From Plicaturopsis crispa FD-325 SS-3 (Eukaryota > Basidiomycota > Agaricomycetes > Amylocorticiales > Amylocorticiaceae), in contig KN832554.1 of NCBI GenBank assembly GCA_000827205.1, forward strand, positions 3,617,815 through 3,681,814: DNA of 64,000 nucleotides, in the 5' to 3' direction. A program made the position numbers and the translations under genes. Every line of letters starts with the position of its first letter. Within the stretch, counting starts at the first letter, position 1. Shown here piece after piece: positions 35,243 through 46,924 of this stretch. Under the pieces are notes generated by a model. That model had not been told where the DNA came from, did not search any database, and saw only the letters and a program-made list of their open reading frames with translations.

Positions 35243-36712
35243 TTACCCCTCTACCTCCTTCACCGTTGTGATCGTTTTGAGAAGACTGAGTGTAGCGGCA
35301 GAAAGTTGGCTGGTTGCATTCTTGAGCAAGTGTACCGTCGGCACGGTGAAGCCGACATTGCTCCTAGTCTCCAGGATCTCGCAAAGGGCGGCGAGTATAA
35401 CATCGCTGATGTGCCCGAGTGTGAGATTTGTCAAATCTTGGGCTAGAGAGAGGCCATCGGGGTCTTGCAGCATCGCCAGTAGCATCGCACCGTCGGTCTC
35501 GTCGACCCCGCCCTTGAAAGATATGTGCGAAAGCTGGGGGAATACATCCTCCACAAGCCAGAGCGACTCGTAGAGGTGCCAGCTGCATGCCACGATCGAC
35601 AGTGTGCGCACAGCAGGGAAACGGCTAATGCCCACGGCGCCGGTGTTGACGAACACTGCGAAGAGATCCTCATTGAACTTTGTAAGCCTGTTTAGCTCCA
35701 CGGTCTCTAAGAGAGGCGCGGTCAGGCATGCAAGCATACTGGTTGCAAGGTAGTTGCGCGATTGGGCGGAGGTGCTCCCCATCTTTAGGGACATCGAGCG
35801 AAGACTGGGAAGTGTCGTCGGCTCGCCCGACAGCAGGACGTGGCTCGCGGGCCATTCGGCGACGAAATCGTCCGTGATACGGAGGGTTTCCAAATCAGGG
35901 AAGCTCTCTAGGAATCGGGGCAGTTGTGAGAAAGGGATGCCGGAGTCCTGGCGATTGACGCGTATGTCGAGAGTACTGATGGAACGGCAGTTGGGTGGGA
36001 GGGATATCTGAGGGCTGGCTTGGATACAGCGGAGTTGCCGCAAGGAAGGTGCGCCGCCGCGGAAGAATGTCGTGTCCGCGGGGATCCGCGCCGAGCGCTT
36101 GCCTCGAGATGTTCCATCAATAGTGAAGCTACGAAGCACAGGTGCGCGTGCAGGACCTAGGCGTTTGGATGCGGCCCAAGGGATGCAGGTCGAGAAAAGA
36201 ACAAGGGATAGGTGCTCCAAGTGGTATAGGTGCGTTAACACAAGATCCATGATTCTGCCGCAGCAGGAGGGGGACACGTCGCCATCGAACGCGAGTGTGA
36301 GGGAGAGGGTGGTGACCTGGGATCGCTCGAGGATGTCTGAGAGGATAGAGCTGGCGCTGTGGTGCTCCATGTCGGACATCCTGACCCGCACATTCATCCA
36401 CCAGCGAGGCAAATCGACCGCAACAGACCGCCAGCGTCGACATACTGAAGTGACGACAACGCGAAATCGCGAACGCGCTGCGGCGAGATGCAGCGCGTCT
36501 GCCTCGAGGAAAACCATCGTCAGGATCTCAGTTGGCAGAGAACCAACGGGGACGCTGTTATTGTTGACTGCAGCGCGACGAGCACGCTCGGCTTTCAGCG
36601 ACGCGTCTACATTGTCGAGTTCGTGCAAGAGGCCAGCACGGACAGTGTCTAGTTCGTCAATGCGATTGTCGATTTCCTTCAACTGCTCTATAGCTGCGGC
36701 GCGAGAAAGCAT
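35243..36712 (-). CDS. F-box protein (basidiomycete type)
   Basis: Intronless, 489 aa. A coiled coil (QLKEIDNRIDELDTVRAGLL) leads into the F-box at about residues 52-100: PVGSLPTEILTMVFLEA, then VVTSVCRRWRSVAVDLPRWW. The rest is irregular leucine-rich sequence (LETLRITDDF, VRTLSIVACSW). This is the large lineage-expanded mushroom F-box family, thought to act as SCF ubiquitin-ligase substrate receptors; the target is unknown. Lack of introns among multi-exon neighbours fits recent gene-family expansion. Confidence 0.85.
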   Translation of the reverse strand: MLSRAAAIEQLKEIDNRIDELDTVRAGLLHELDNVDASLKAERARRAAVNNNSVPVGSLPTEILTMVFLEADALHLAAARSRFRVVVTSVCRRWRSVAVDLPRWWMNVRVRMSDMEHHSASSILSDILERSQVTTLSLTLAFDGDVSPSCCGRIMDLVLTHLYHLEHLSLVLFSTCIPWAASKRLGPARAPVLRSFTIDGTSRGKRSARIPADTTFFRGGAPSLRQLRCIQASPQISLPPNCRSISTLDIRVNRQDSGIPFSQLPRFLESFPDLETLRITDDFVAEWPASHVLLSGEPTTLPSLRSMSLKMGSTSAQSRNYLATSMLACLTAPLLETVELNRLTKFNEDLFAVFVNTGAVGISRFPAVRTLSIVACSWHLYESLWLVEDVFPQLSHISFKGGVDETDGAMLLAMLQDPDGLSLAQDLTNLTLGHISDVILAALCEILETRSNVGFTVPTVHLLKNATSQLSAATLSLLKTITTVKEVEG

Positions 36713-37296
36713 GTCTTAGTACGGAAAGTGCCATGCCGCGTATATTAGTTTAAGTACACGGGCGCGGGTGACGACGCGTACTCGGAGAACTCACGGACTC
36801 GTATTCACACTCGCCAATGGTGGGCTTGTGTTAGTCTCCGGTCACCGACTACCTGTGTGCTGTTACAGAATGAGTCTTGAGTACAAGGAAAGGAGAAATT
36901 TGATTGGAAAAGTAGCGAGCCTTGGGATTTGCCGAGAGTCTTGCTTTCATCGCAACTGGCGAGATGATGACTTCAATTTTCTGCTTCGTGGGTGAAACTC
37001 ATCGCAAAGTATCTTGCTTACGCCCCATTCGCTGAAATTTTGATATCGACAGTCCTGTACTTACCCCTTCGTAGGAATCAAGGAGACGCGTATTGGTTAG
37101 TCGTAAATGCTCGTACTCAGTGAAATTGGTTTGAGCTTTCAAAAACAGGCGAACGATCATGTGTGGCAAGGCTGAGCACTCGTTGGGCGCGGCGCGTCTT
37201 GGTGCCCTTGTTTCTTGACACTCATTTGTTCAAAAACCTCGAATTCGCTTTCCTTCGGTCCCGCCGGCATTACAGCTACAAAGGACACCCTACGAA
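36713..37296. other. divergent upstream region
   Basis: 584 bp between the F-box gene (-) and the orphan gene (+). No gene or clear motif found. Confidence 0.55.
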
Positions 37297-38733
37297 ATGT
37301 CGCAACAGATCCCCGCTAGCGTATGCTGGCCTACAGGAGATTCCAACGATTCCAACGATTCCAAAGAGGACGCGACTACGTATTTCAACACGAACAATGT
37401 AATTTCGCGTATCAGAAATCGGTTCTCGGTGCTGCCTCTCGGTGCTTTCTTCTCGAGCTCGAACAGGCATCCTGAATACGACCTAGAGAAGAATGACCTT
37501 GGGCAAGGAGCGCTGGCGCCGGCGCCGACGCGCCATTACAACCAAGACATCGCGCGCATTTTTGCGAAACCGTCGAACAGGAGGGATACTCTCTGCCAGA
37601 ACAAATCCCATGCCTGTGGATCTACACGCTCGCGCAACTTTGGCTCAGTGTCTTCTGTCTCTGGCTCTGTCGTCTCTCGGTCTACTACCTCAGCTGGTGT
37701 CATCAGTATCTCTGACATGAGCAACACGCCGCCCTTAACACCGGACTCCCTCAATGATCTGGCTCTTTCTCCGGCACTTTCGTGGGAAGCAGGCTCTGGA
37801 CGCAGAGCAGCACGGCGGGGAACGACGAGTGAACAGCACCATGACACCGGCGGGATACACATACACGACCAGGCGGACGACCATGGACCGGTCAATGCAA
37901 GTGACCTGAAACGCGAAGGGAAAAAGCCCGCCCGGCCTATCGTAAGCCACAGTCTCATTCGTAGCTCCCGTGCGTTTCGTTGACGTAGAGCTTTAACGCA
38001 GTGCTACGATACCCTGATCGCGGATATCAGCACGGACCGTCCAAAGAAATCCGAATCTGCCGTCGACGACGACTGGTATGGATTTGAGTATACTCTCGAG
38101 CTCAGTCGGCGCTCGCGCCGCCCATCCGACGCGATACCCTCTGCCGGTCAATGCTCCAAGGTCGATAGCAAGCCTTCCTGCTTTCAATGCAATCAGCCTG
38201 CTCATCATGACTATGCTGTAGAGCCGTGAATCGTGGGCGATCATCCATCGAGGAGCCGTGCAGCCGCACCGGGAGGAGGAAGAGTACTACCATTGGAGGC
38301 GGTGGCACGCATGGTTGGAGAATATGGACCGCAGACGCCGGACGCGCACGGTCCTGGAGTTCGAGGCCCGCGCAAAGGACGCCGCCATGGATTACGCGGA
38401 GGAGCTCATGACGCGTGCGTGGCTCTGGGAGAACGAGGTATGCGGTTTCTCGGTCGTCGCGCCCGCCGGGCTGATACGTTCTGTTGGCCAGGACGAGATG
38501 TTGCCTGCCGAAATTGAGCTTGCGAGGGAACACCTCTCCGTAGTGTGTTCCCATCGACCCGTATGTTTTCCTTCCTTTTTTCTAGTCGTTTATGCGCATG
38601 CTGAATATGGAATTATACGAAGGATCCGTTCTATCCACCTGTTGTACATGAGCTGGCATGGTTCTTGAAGCGGTCCCGCTCTGTGGCGAATGTTCGCGAG
38701 TTATATCCATTACCGTCTCTTCCTCAAGACTAA
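37297..38733 (+). CDS. orphan protein with ESWAIIHRG/EEEEYYHW region
   Basis: Five exons (37297-37941, 38002-38160, 38222-38437, 38492-38560, 38623-38733) join in one frame to 399 aa. Residues 1-215 are Ser/Asn-rich and disordered. From residue ~216 the sequence is conserved-looking: CYDTLIADIS, DDDWYGFEYTLELSRRSRRPS, SRESWAIIHRGAVQPHREEE followed by EYYHWRRWHAWLENMD, a charged helix, and RPDPFYPPVVHELAWFL near the end. I do not recognise a named domain. The last exon depends on an acceptor at 38622, which gives the only well-composed C-terminus. Intron 2 uses a weak GTCGAT donor. Confidence 0.6.
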
Positions 38734-39348
38734 ACCGTGAATTCCCTTGTGATACCTTGGTGATACCTTATTTATCGTTACTTTTCATATTTCCTGTCGG
38801 GCGTCTTGGATGTATTGCATTATTGTATTAAATCTCCGTTAATAACTAGTAATTGTTTTTTTGCATAACCCTATACTGGCCCTTGCTACTCAACGCTTCG
38901 AAGTATACGGAGCTCGAAGGACTTCGTCAACATCAATATTCCGCCGTTTCCGTTTCTGCAAAATTGAGGACGTGTTGTTCTTCGCCGACATTATGACTAC
39001 AACGACTGCCTTTTTGGATATTCTGAAGCTTCCGTTCCCAAGTCCTCAGGTCAAAGCCCCCCTCCAAAAAGTACAGACCGAAACAAAGTAAAGCTTTCGT
39101 GTATGATTGTGACTCGAGAGTAGGATAGGTATAGTAACAAGATTAACAGTGATTGTTTATCGTCAAGAGGGCGTAGATATGTATACACAGCTAGCGCTGA
39201 ATCGTAGAACGAGCAAGTAAGTCCATCGTACAAGCAACACGATAATGATATGAGATCCCAGTGCATGGATAATAGGACCTAGATAACCTATGTAAAAAAA
39301 TATGTGGTAGTGTCCCGAGAAAACCCCGTCGCAGTCCGAAACCCAAAA
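38734..39348. other. convergent 3' flanks, AT-rich
   Basis: 615 bp between facing stop codons. A short direct repeat (ggtgatacctt twice) lies near 38758-38780. No gene seen. Confidence 0.55.
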
Positions 39349-42299
39349 CTAACTCACGATGCGCACGACGGCCGTGCCACCTTCTCCCATGCGTCCGAAA
39401 ACCTCTGGCGTACGCTCGAACGGAATGACTGGCGCCTCGCCGTCCTCTGCACCAAGCCCAAGGACGGGCCGCAAGCCCTCCTCCGCAGCAAGTCGGAGGA
39501 CTGCGCCAAGCGAGTCGCGCACATCTTCGCCCTCCCAGTCGACATCCGCTGCAACGCTCACCCACGCATAGCCGACCCCACCCTTCACCTTCTTCTCTTT
39601 CTTCGCGCCGCCCTCGGTCGAGCCCGTGGCGCCCATGCTTCGCATCCCGGCACGGAAATGATCCTTCGCGCTGGGAATGGGGCGGCCGGGCACATCCCCG
39701 ACTAGCGTCGTGAACTGCCCCCTGCCGCCCAGCAGCCGCTCTCCCGCTTCCCACACCTCGCGACCGCCGATGGTATCGAGGATGGCGTCAAAGACCTCCT
39801 TGCGTCGAGCCAGGAGCCCGAGCACACCGGCGGCGTCCATGCCGTCCGCGTACACCACCTCGGCCGCCCCGTCAATTTCGATGTCGTCTTTGGGGTCGTC
39901 CGGGGCGAGGAACGGAACATGCGCGCATACACGCCATCCGCGGCGCGCGAGCATCTGGACGGCGAGTGCGCCGACGCCGACGTGGCCGTCGAGGACGAGG
40001 ATGCGCTTATGCGCCCACGCCCCGGACCCGTCTCGCCTGTCCGCGCGGTTGCTGATGCCTTCTCGGCCGGCGGAGGAGAATGTTCGCATAGCACGGTACG
40101 CAGGAACACCGGTCAGGGGGAGAAGTGCGAGTTCCTCTAATGTCAGGGCGTCGCCCGACGTGGGAGAAGATGACATCGGTTGGCTGGGCGAGGCCGGCAT
40201 ACGCGGATATGGGACTCGGTGAATCCTATGCCGATCAACGAGTATAAATTCTGCTAGAGCACCACACTGTGGACGATGTTCCGTCAACACACGCAGAGGA
40301 TGTCTTCAAAGCAGGGGTCCAAACATACCTTGCGGACGTCACATAGCCCGACAATCCATTCTCCGCGCCTGCAGACTTCCTCGCGTACTTCCCAGCCGCT
40401 TTCCAGCACACGCCCAACAAAACTCCTCCCTGGAATATAGCCCACCTCCGTCTTCACTTTCCCATCGCCCTTGGCGAATCGTTCACCACCCTTCTCGCTC
40501 ACCAGCCGCCCGTCGACTCCATCGAGCCCTACCGCCCACACTTGGACGAGAACAGAACCTGATGGGACGTGATTGGGTGGGGGGCGGTGAGAGGTGAATC
40601 CCAAAGTGTCGCCCGTCGCCCTGCTCTTGCCCTTGAGATCGGCAGGTAAGGCATCTAAAGAGGATCTGGAGCCAAAAGACGACGGGAAGCTATTCAGACT
40701 TGCGCTCCTGCCAAACCATCCCCCTCGCTTCGTGGGAACACGTGCAACGCCCTTCACAATCTCGACAGTAGCCATCGTCGTTTGTGCGAGTCCACCGCGG
40801 GTGAGATCTACCTTGCCGTTTCCTCTGCTGAGCGCATCTAATCCAAACATAGAATCGCGAGCCCCATTTGTAGGCAGCGCCGCTCGCGGGAGAGTTAGAG
40901 AGGTATAACCAGGTGTCCCGCCACTCGGAAGCGATGGTGCCGAGGTGGATGATTGGGGGAAGGGGGTAGGCAGCGTACGTGTCTTGTGGCCAGATATAGT
41001 GGAGGACGTCGCTGAACGGGTGGATCGATGGTGAGAACTGGGTGAACGGAGAGTATGTGGATTCGATATAGGGGGGAGAGTGGTGGTAGAGTCTGAGGCC
41101 TGAGATGCACTCCGATGGGACGACGCCGTCCGCGCGCGCACCGAATGCCCTTGGTATGAATGGGGCTGCCCATATACCTGGGAGTCGCGCTCACGTTCCT
41201 CGTCCACTTCCAACAGAGTCATCATATTCACCTGCCCATGTGAATGGGTGCTTTTTGAGCGGCGGTGGACTTGTGCCTGTGCTGGAGGGTTGGTGCGCCG
41301 CGGTCGTGCAGCAGGAATAGGAGACGAAGATGATGAGGATGCCCCGGACGACAGCATTTCGGATGAACGCGGTGCAGAGGCACTCAACGATTTACTTCTT
41401 TTTGGCTTCACGGTATTGCCTGGAGGAGGAGCGACAAGCCATCGAACATCCTTTGCCCAGTGAGCGTCGGTGTATGCGCCTCGAGTTTCGCTCGGCTCCT
41501 TGCCCTTGTGCGAGTCAGTAGACGAGGCAGAGATTACAGTTGTGGCGTGGGTGGAGGAAGAAAGCGGCGAAGAGAATAATGATTCGTGTGTGTTCGTTGA
41601 GGAGGCCAGAGAGGTTAGGGATGCAGACGCAGATGGTAAGTCTACAGAGGTCGATCGTTGTGGAGGTTTTGTCGCACGTGTCGGTTTCATGGACGCGAAC
41701 TCGGAGACAGGGAACAGATTAGGGATACTGCGCACACTGCGGTCGATATGCATAGACGAATGCGGGGACGTATTGGGTGTGTAGAACACTTCGTCTTCGT
41801 CGTCCGTGCTCGTATTGGATGCAATAGACTCGCCGTCCTTGGTGTTCGTGCTGCCTTCGTCATCCTCACGGTCTCGTCTTATATCTCGAGGTCCATTCGT
41901 GACGTCCGCGCGCGGTCTCACGGGCATCTGCCCGCGCGTGTGTATCTGATGAACGGATAAACGATAAGCTTGCTCGTGAGTAGGAATAGGGCCGAAGCCA
42001 GGAACCGAGCGACGGACCTCGATGCTCGACGAGGATGATGGGTCCATTACAACCATTCGTCCGCCATCGCCACCGCCTGCGCGTCCGAGGAAAGCTGCGA
42101 GGCCATTATCTACGCCATATATGAACGCCTGCGCCTCTACTGGGCTGCCATTTCCATCGGCCTCTGGCCCGGCGACTCGGAATAGATCGCGTTTGGACGA
42201 GTGGAACTCGGAGCGTGGTTCAGCGGGAAAAGAGTACGATTGTGAGGGGCGGTTTAGAATCGTTTGCAGGAGTGTCGGTTTCTTCTTCGCCTTTGCCAT
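39349..42299 (-). CDS. MDR-type oxidoreductase with ~540-residue disordered N-terminus
   Basis: Exons 42299-40329 and 40266-39349 give 962 aa. Residues 1 to about 560 are Ser/Thr/Pro-rich and disordered. A GroES-like domain follows (SGSVLVQVWAVGLDGVDGRL, VGYIPGRSFVGRVLESG, GALAEFILVDRHRI), then a nucleotide-binding domain (KRILVLDGHVGVGALAVQML, FDAILDTIGG) and a C-terminal strand region, as in zinc-independent quinone oxidoreductases. I do not see the classical zinc ligands. Substrate unknown. The start is the first in-frame ATG; the open frame continues a little upstream without an ATG. The long extension is real in frame and has no internal splice need, so this is a genuine unusual architecture unless the ATG is misplaced. 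Confidence 0.8.
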
Positions 42300-42790
42300 G
42301 TCTCCTGTTATTTTATCGTCAAATGAGGTCGAGAAAGAAAACAAGAGAAGTTATCCAGTCAAGCCGTACGGCCGCAAGAACGGACTCAGCACGAAGGAAA
42401 GTCGGCCAAAATACCGATAGTTAGGGGGTTTCCCTTTTCGTCGGCACCGCGTCCTTGACATCAAAGTTCAAACGTTCGTGCAGAACATCGAACACGAGGC
42501 TAGCCGTCGTTCGTACTCTCATGAGTAAAGCGTCGCGCAAAACCAGACGAATATTTCAAAGTACAAGACGATTATGCATTAGGACGAAGAGGATCTGTCG
42601 AAAGATACGGAGGTAGAGAATACTTAGCTAGGGATGCACTACGGAACGAGATAATCGATATCGAACAGCGAAAACCAGATACAATGACCGAGAGGCGTTA
42701 AATAAGTCGCCAAGGCAGGGAGGTCAGCAAAACGTACAGTGTTCAAACAGCGAATGAAACAGAGAATAAAGCCTGGATATCACCGAAGAT
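42300..42790. other. upstream of MDR gene, 3' flank of KDM3-like gene
   Basis: 491 bp, no gene recognised. Confidence 0.55.
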
Positions 42791-45700
42791 TCAATTCTCC
42801 TGACGGCAGCAGGACAGCCACGCAAACCACATCATCGTGCGCAGCTGCAGGACGTCCTCCTTCCACACCATCGACTGGTTCTGCTCGCGGAACTCCCGCG
42901 TAAGCTTTTCACACCTGTCGATATTCTCCGGGCTGACAAAGTCAACGGCCACCTTGACGCAGTCCGCCAGATTGCAGACCTTTCCAGACATTCTCAGTTA
43001 AGACCATGAGAGATAAAAGAAAATGAAGTGTACATACCTGGTGTGCACTACCCGCCGGAATAAAAACGGCGTCACCAGGCCGTTGGTAGACCCTGTAGCT
43101 CTTGACACCATAATCCTCAAACAGTTGTTGGCGCATATCTTCGTCCATATAAAATTGCTGCGAGTGAATCGGGTCGTGCTGATAGCTGCCCTTGAACCGT
43201 TTGCGGAGAAACTGGCGTATCTTATCTGAATCGTCCGCACGATATAGATCCCACGCCGCACAGCCTGGCTGGCCCGATGGTGTGGGGGATGCGAAGGTCA
43301 TAATGTTCAGCGCATCGGCCATGTCCATATGCAACCGCGTCGACCCCTTGCTTCCAGGAGACTGGTTCGACGCCATAGCATTGTACATCTTGGGGCCTGC
43401 GGACGCAACTTGAATACCTGGTAATGCACGAGTGGAGGAATGATCTCACCGAGGTCTGGCGCTACAGTATTTGAAGGGAAGTGTGATGCAATGTTCAGCA
43501 CGCCGTCACGCCGCACATAATTAGGGACTGGAACCGCCCGACTGAAATCGTCGTATAGTTCGGGAAAGGCGACCTTGAAATCCGCAGAAGACGGCCAGTC
43601 CTGCAAATACGCAAAAAAAAAGAAAAGATTAAAAAACGCCTCAAACAAGGACGTCATGGCAGACATACCTTCAATTTCCAGCAGTCCGTCCTCCCTTCGT
43701 ATTGTGCAAACATGCGGAAGAACTCGCCGACAGTAACCCGGTTGTTCTTGTCGCTTTGGCATTCGACTATGAGACAGGATTGTGAATCATGCTTCTGGAT
43801 GAAATAATCCGGGTCCCATTGAATCTGGAATTTAGGAAGAAGGCCTGTAACGACAAGAGGTTCGCCTTGCGCCCAGATGGGACGGAAGACATCATCCGTT
43901 AGATCGGCGTCCATGAAGTACTTGATGGGGTGGGTAGGAATGCTTGAGGCACCCTCAGACGGTACGAACCTAGCCGCCTCAGCAGCCGCGGAGGCCCCGG
44001 GGTGCGAGCCATCAGCTGAGGCGTCAGGACCATGCCCATTAGCTGACGTCGAGGCATCGTTAGCTGCAGGCGTCGATGTGCTTGGCCCAGAATTAGGCGC
44101 ATCCAAGGACGGGTCGATAGCCCCATTAACAACTGGCAGAGCATCCTCGTCTGGCTTCTCGATGAGCGCCTCCATATCGCTGATAGCGGCCGCGAGTTCG
44201 TCCTTGCAGAATCGAGACATCGGGGAGAAGTCCTTTGATTGGTGCTCGTTACGGCGAGTGCAAGAGAGGAAGAACGGGTTGCTATGGGCCTGTTTTTCTC
44301 TGCGTGCCTGAAGAGCAGCCATCTCGAGCTGCGTAGACCCCGGGCGGTCCTCCGTGAGGTCCTTCACCTGCTTGAAGCATTCTGCACACGCCTCGCGTCC
44401 ACAAAGACGACACATCCAGCTACTAGAGAATATGGACGTCATGCAAGTGTCTGCAATCTCAATTCAGCTGGAAAACTGAGTCATCGTGCACATGCATACA
44501 TACCACAAGTTGCCCTCACGTCGCTTTCTCTAGGCCTACGAATGATTTGCGGCATATTTAAGTGTTCAAGCTCTTCGCGCAATGTAGGAAGCAGCGCTTT
44601 CGCAATGGTGCGCTACGACATCCAGGCAAACGGTGAGAATGAGGCTAGTACCACAGATGAACTGGAATATACCTTAACCCGCCGTATGTGTATCGGCTTC
44701 AACGAGATATTCCACGACGTCGGGAATATCATGTTCGGAGCGTCGGGCTTCTGGTTCTCCACGAAGCTGATACCTACGATATTGCGCTGGGCATCCTTCA
44801 GGAAGAAACGTATGCCTTGGAACCGACATGTGTCGCCTGCCCAGCGGCGAGTGCAAGACACACAGCGGGGAAACATCTCCGATTTATACCTGTTGGACAT
44901 GCAACGTGCAAATTGAAGTTCTGGATGGAGAGGCCCTGAGCTGGTAGGACTTTGCACGTTTGAGCCCGCTACGATAGTCATCGGCGCTGCGGTACGAATG
45001 TCTGTGAGCGGTTTATCGCCATACACATCAGTCCGACATACCGCCAGCTGCCCGTTCTTTGCCCTTATCTTGTGCGTACGACACTGTAGGCATCAATTGC
45101 GCTGACAAGACGGTCAGCTGGGCATTGGGCTACCTCGATGACATGGACAGTACCATTTTGAGCCGCAATTTGTGCTGCTTCGCTTCGCTTCTTGGCATTG
45201 TATCCTCTTTTAGACGATCCACCTGCGTATTTATACATGAGTTCAGACAGTGCGCCTTTAGCCCCACACTGTCAATAAATAGGTACACACCTTCAGCAGG
45301 TGTTTTGGGCTTGGCCTTCGCCTTCTTGGGTTTAGGTGCTGGCGGTTCGTCTTCCTCGGGGGCAGGACGCTTTTGCGGCTGGGCCTGTGGCGGAAGTTGC
45401 GCCGGGACCTCATGGTGGGGATGTGGGTGAGATTGTGATGGGTGCTGCTGCTGCTGCTGCTGGGGATGCTGCTGCTGATGCGGGTAAGACATTGGTGGGT
45501 ACCCTGCCATATTCTGCGGAGGATAATAGCCCGCTGGTGGCATATTGTTGTATCGAGAGGACTGCTGAGGCACCTGATCGGGCGCAGTCCCCCGTGCTGC
45601 GAGACGAACAGAAACTCGTTCAGCATTCTGCCAGGCTGAAAAGGACGTGAGATTAGACTCGAACATGATGTGTTTCCATGATAATGGGAAAGATATCCAC

Positions 45701-46327
45701 TTTGTTGAGGCGGAGGGTGTTGCGGTGGCTCCTGATACCCTTGGTTGTAGTGATCTGGGAAAGGTATAAGAAAGGGGCGAGAGCAGACAGAGGGTCGCAT
45801 GCTACGCACTTCCATTTGAGCCGTAATCTCCAGATAAGGCTGCGACAAATGTCAACATTATACCATTTGCAGCAAGAAGAGTGCTCACAAGTGCGCTCGT
45901 CGGAGTACATTGGTGAAATAGACGGTGGCGCGCCGTAGGACACACCACCCATATCATTCGGCACCCAAGGGCCTGCATCCATGCCATAACTCTGTTGCTC
46001 GTCCATCCGGCCCCTTGTCATGCGGGATGCATGATCAGCAAATTCGTCCGGCCCTTGGTGGTAGCGTGGATAAGGCTCCGGCCTGCGCTTCGACGGGTCT
46101 CCTCCTTGGTTTTCTGACCAGCTTGCGGCACGTAGATTGAATGGGGACTCCGGAGCATATTGCTGGTGCTGCTGATATGCTGCTACATCTGGTGGCCCAC
46201 GCTGGGCTTGGATAGAGCGGGCAGAGGCAGAAAGCGGGACCTGGGGTGCGAACGGGTGCTCATGTGCAGCTGCAGGATTGAGCAACTGGCTTATTGAAGT
46301 GCGTTTGTGATCGTTTACGCCATTCAT
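42791..46327 (-). CDS. JmjC histone demethylase, KDM3/JMJD1 type
   Basis: Putative Fe(II)/2-oxoglutarate H3K9 demethylase, nuclear. Eleven exons (46327-45889, 45839-45810, 45754-45665, 45596-45291, 45222-45134, 45083-44673, 44612-44504, 44450-43669, 43600-43450, 43396-43038, 42979-42791) sum to 984 aa. The N-terminus is disordered and Gln/Pro-rich with a polyQ run and a KKAKAKPK nuclear signal. Cys-rich zinc-binding segments follow (CRTHKIRAKNGQLAVC, CVSCTRRWAGDTC, CRLCGREACAEC). The JmjC domain carries the iron ligands His825, Asp827 (TRLHMDMAD) and His921 (IPAGSAHQ). A DYFIQKH and EFFRMF region precedes it, as in KDM3. Exon 4 has a second in-phase acceptor at 45635. Confidence 0.9.
45442..45479 (-). 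repeat. CAG/CTG tract coding polyglutamine
   Basis: Plus-strand (ctg)n runs with one interruption encode QQQQQQ and nearby QQQ within the KDM3-like N-terminus. Confidence 0.9.
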
Positions 46328-46924
46328 GTCTGTGAGGAAAAGCAGAAATCGAGAACGAAATCGTACAAAGAGGAACGGAATAGACCAGAGGCGCCGGTCG
46401 TATAAATCGCTGGAGTTCGAAACGGAGTCGCGGGGTTTGCAAACTCAGCGATCTGGGTTTCCCTTTTCGTCTTCACCCCCTGTCGTACATTTCCTTGTTC
46501 TCTAAAAAAAGTCCTAAAAATACAAGGCAAAAAATGTGGAAATTGGACCAGGAAAGATGAGTGTAACTGATACATTGCGCCCGACTTCGTGAATGAACGA
46601 CAAAAAGACATAAGAAACATCGCATAAAACCCAAGAAAAGGGAGTAGGCACAGTGGGCGAGGAAGGCGTGAGTTGATGGCTTGGTTCCGGGGATCGTGGA
46701 TGGATGTAAAGGTACGCAGAGGCTAATAAGAATGCTGTAAGTAGTCCGCGAGCAACGGAGAAGAGGAAGGCATGGCAAAGCAGTCGCTACGCGGAAACGT
46801 TCTTGGGCGTGAAACAGAGGACACGTTAGATAAACTTGCGAAAGAACTCGGCGACCCTCAGAAAGAGCGGGAGGAACACGGGCAATGTCAGCCACGCAAG
46901 CACCCCGAAGGCCGCCCCGTACCG
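46328..46924. other. upstream region of KDM3-like gene
   Basis: 597 bp upstream of the KDM3-like start, ending at the SSK1 stop. I see no gene. Confidence 0.55.

Noticed and set aside
38561-38585. A 25-nt intron ending at the first tctag in the orphan gene at 37297
   Set aside because: It keeps frame but gives a poor C-terminus; using the acceptor at 38622 recovers RPDPFYPPVVHEL and an ordinary intron length.
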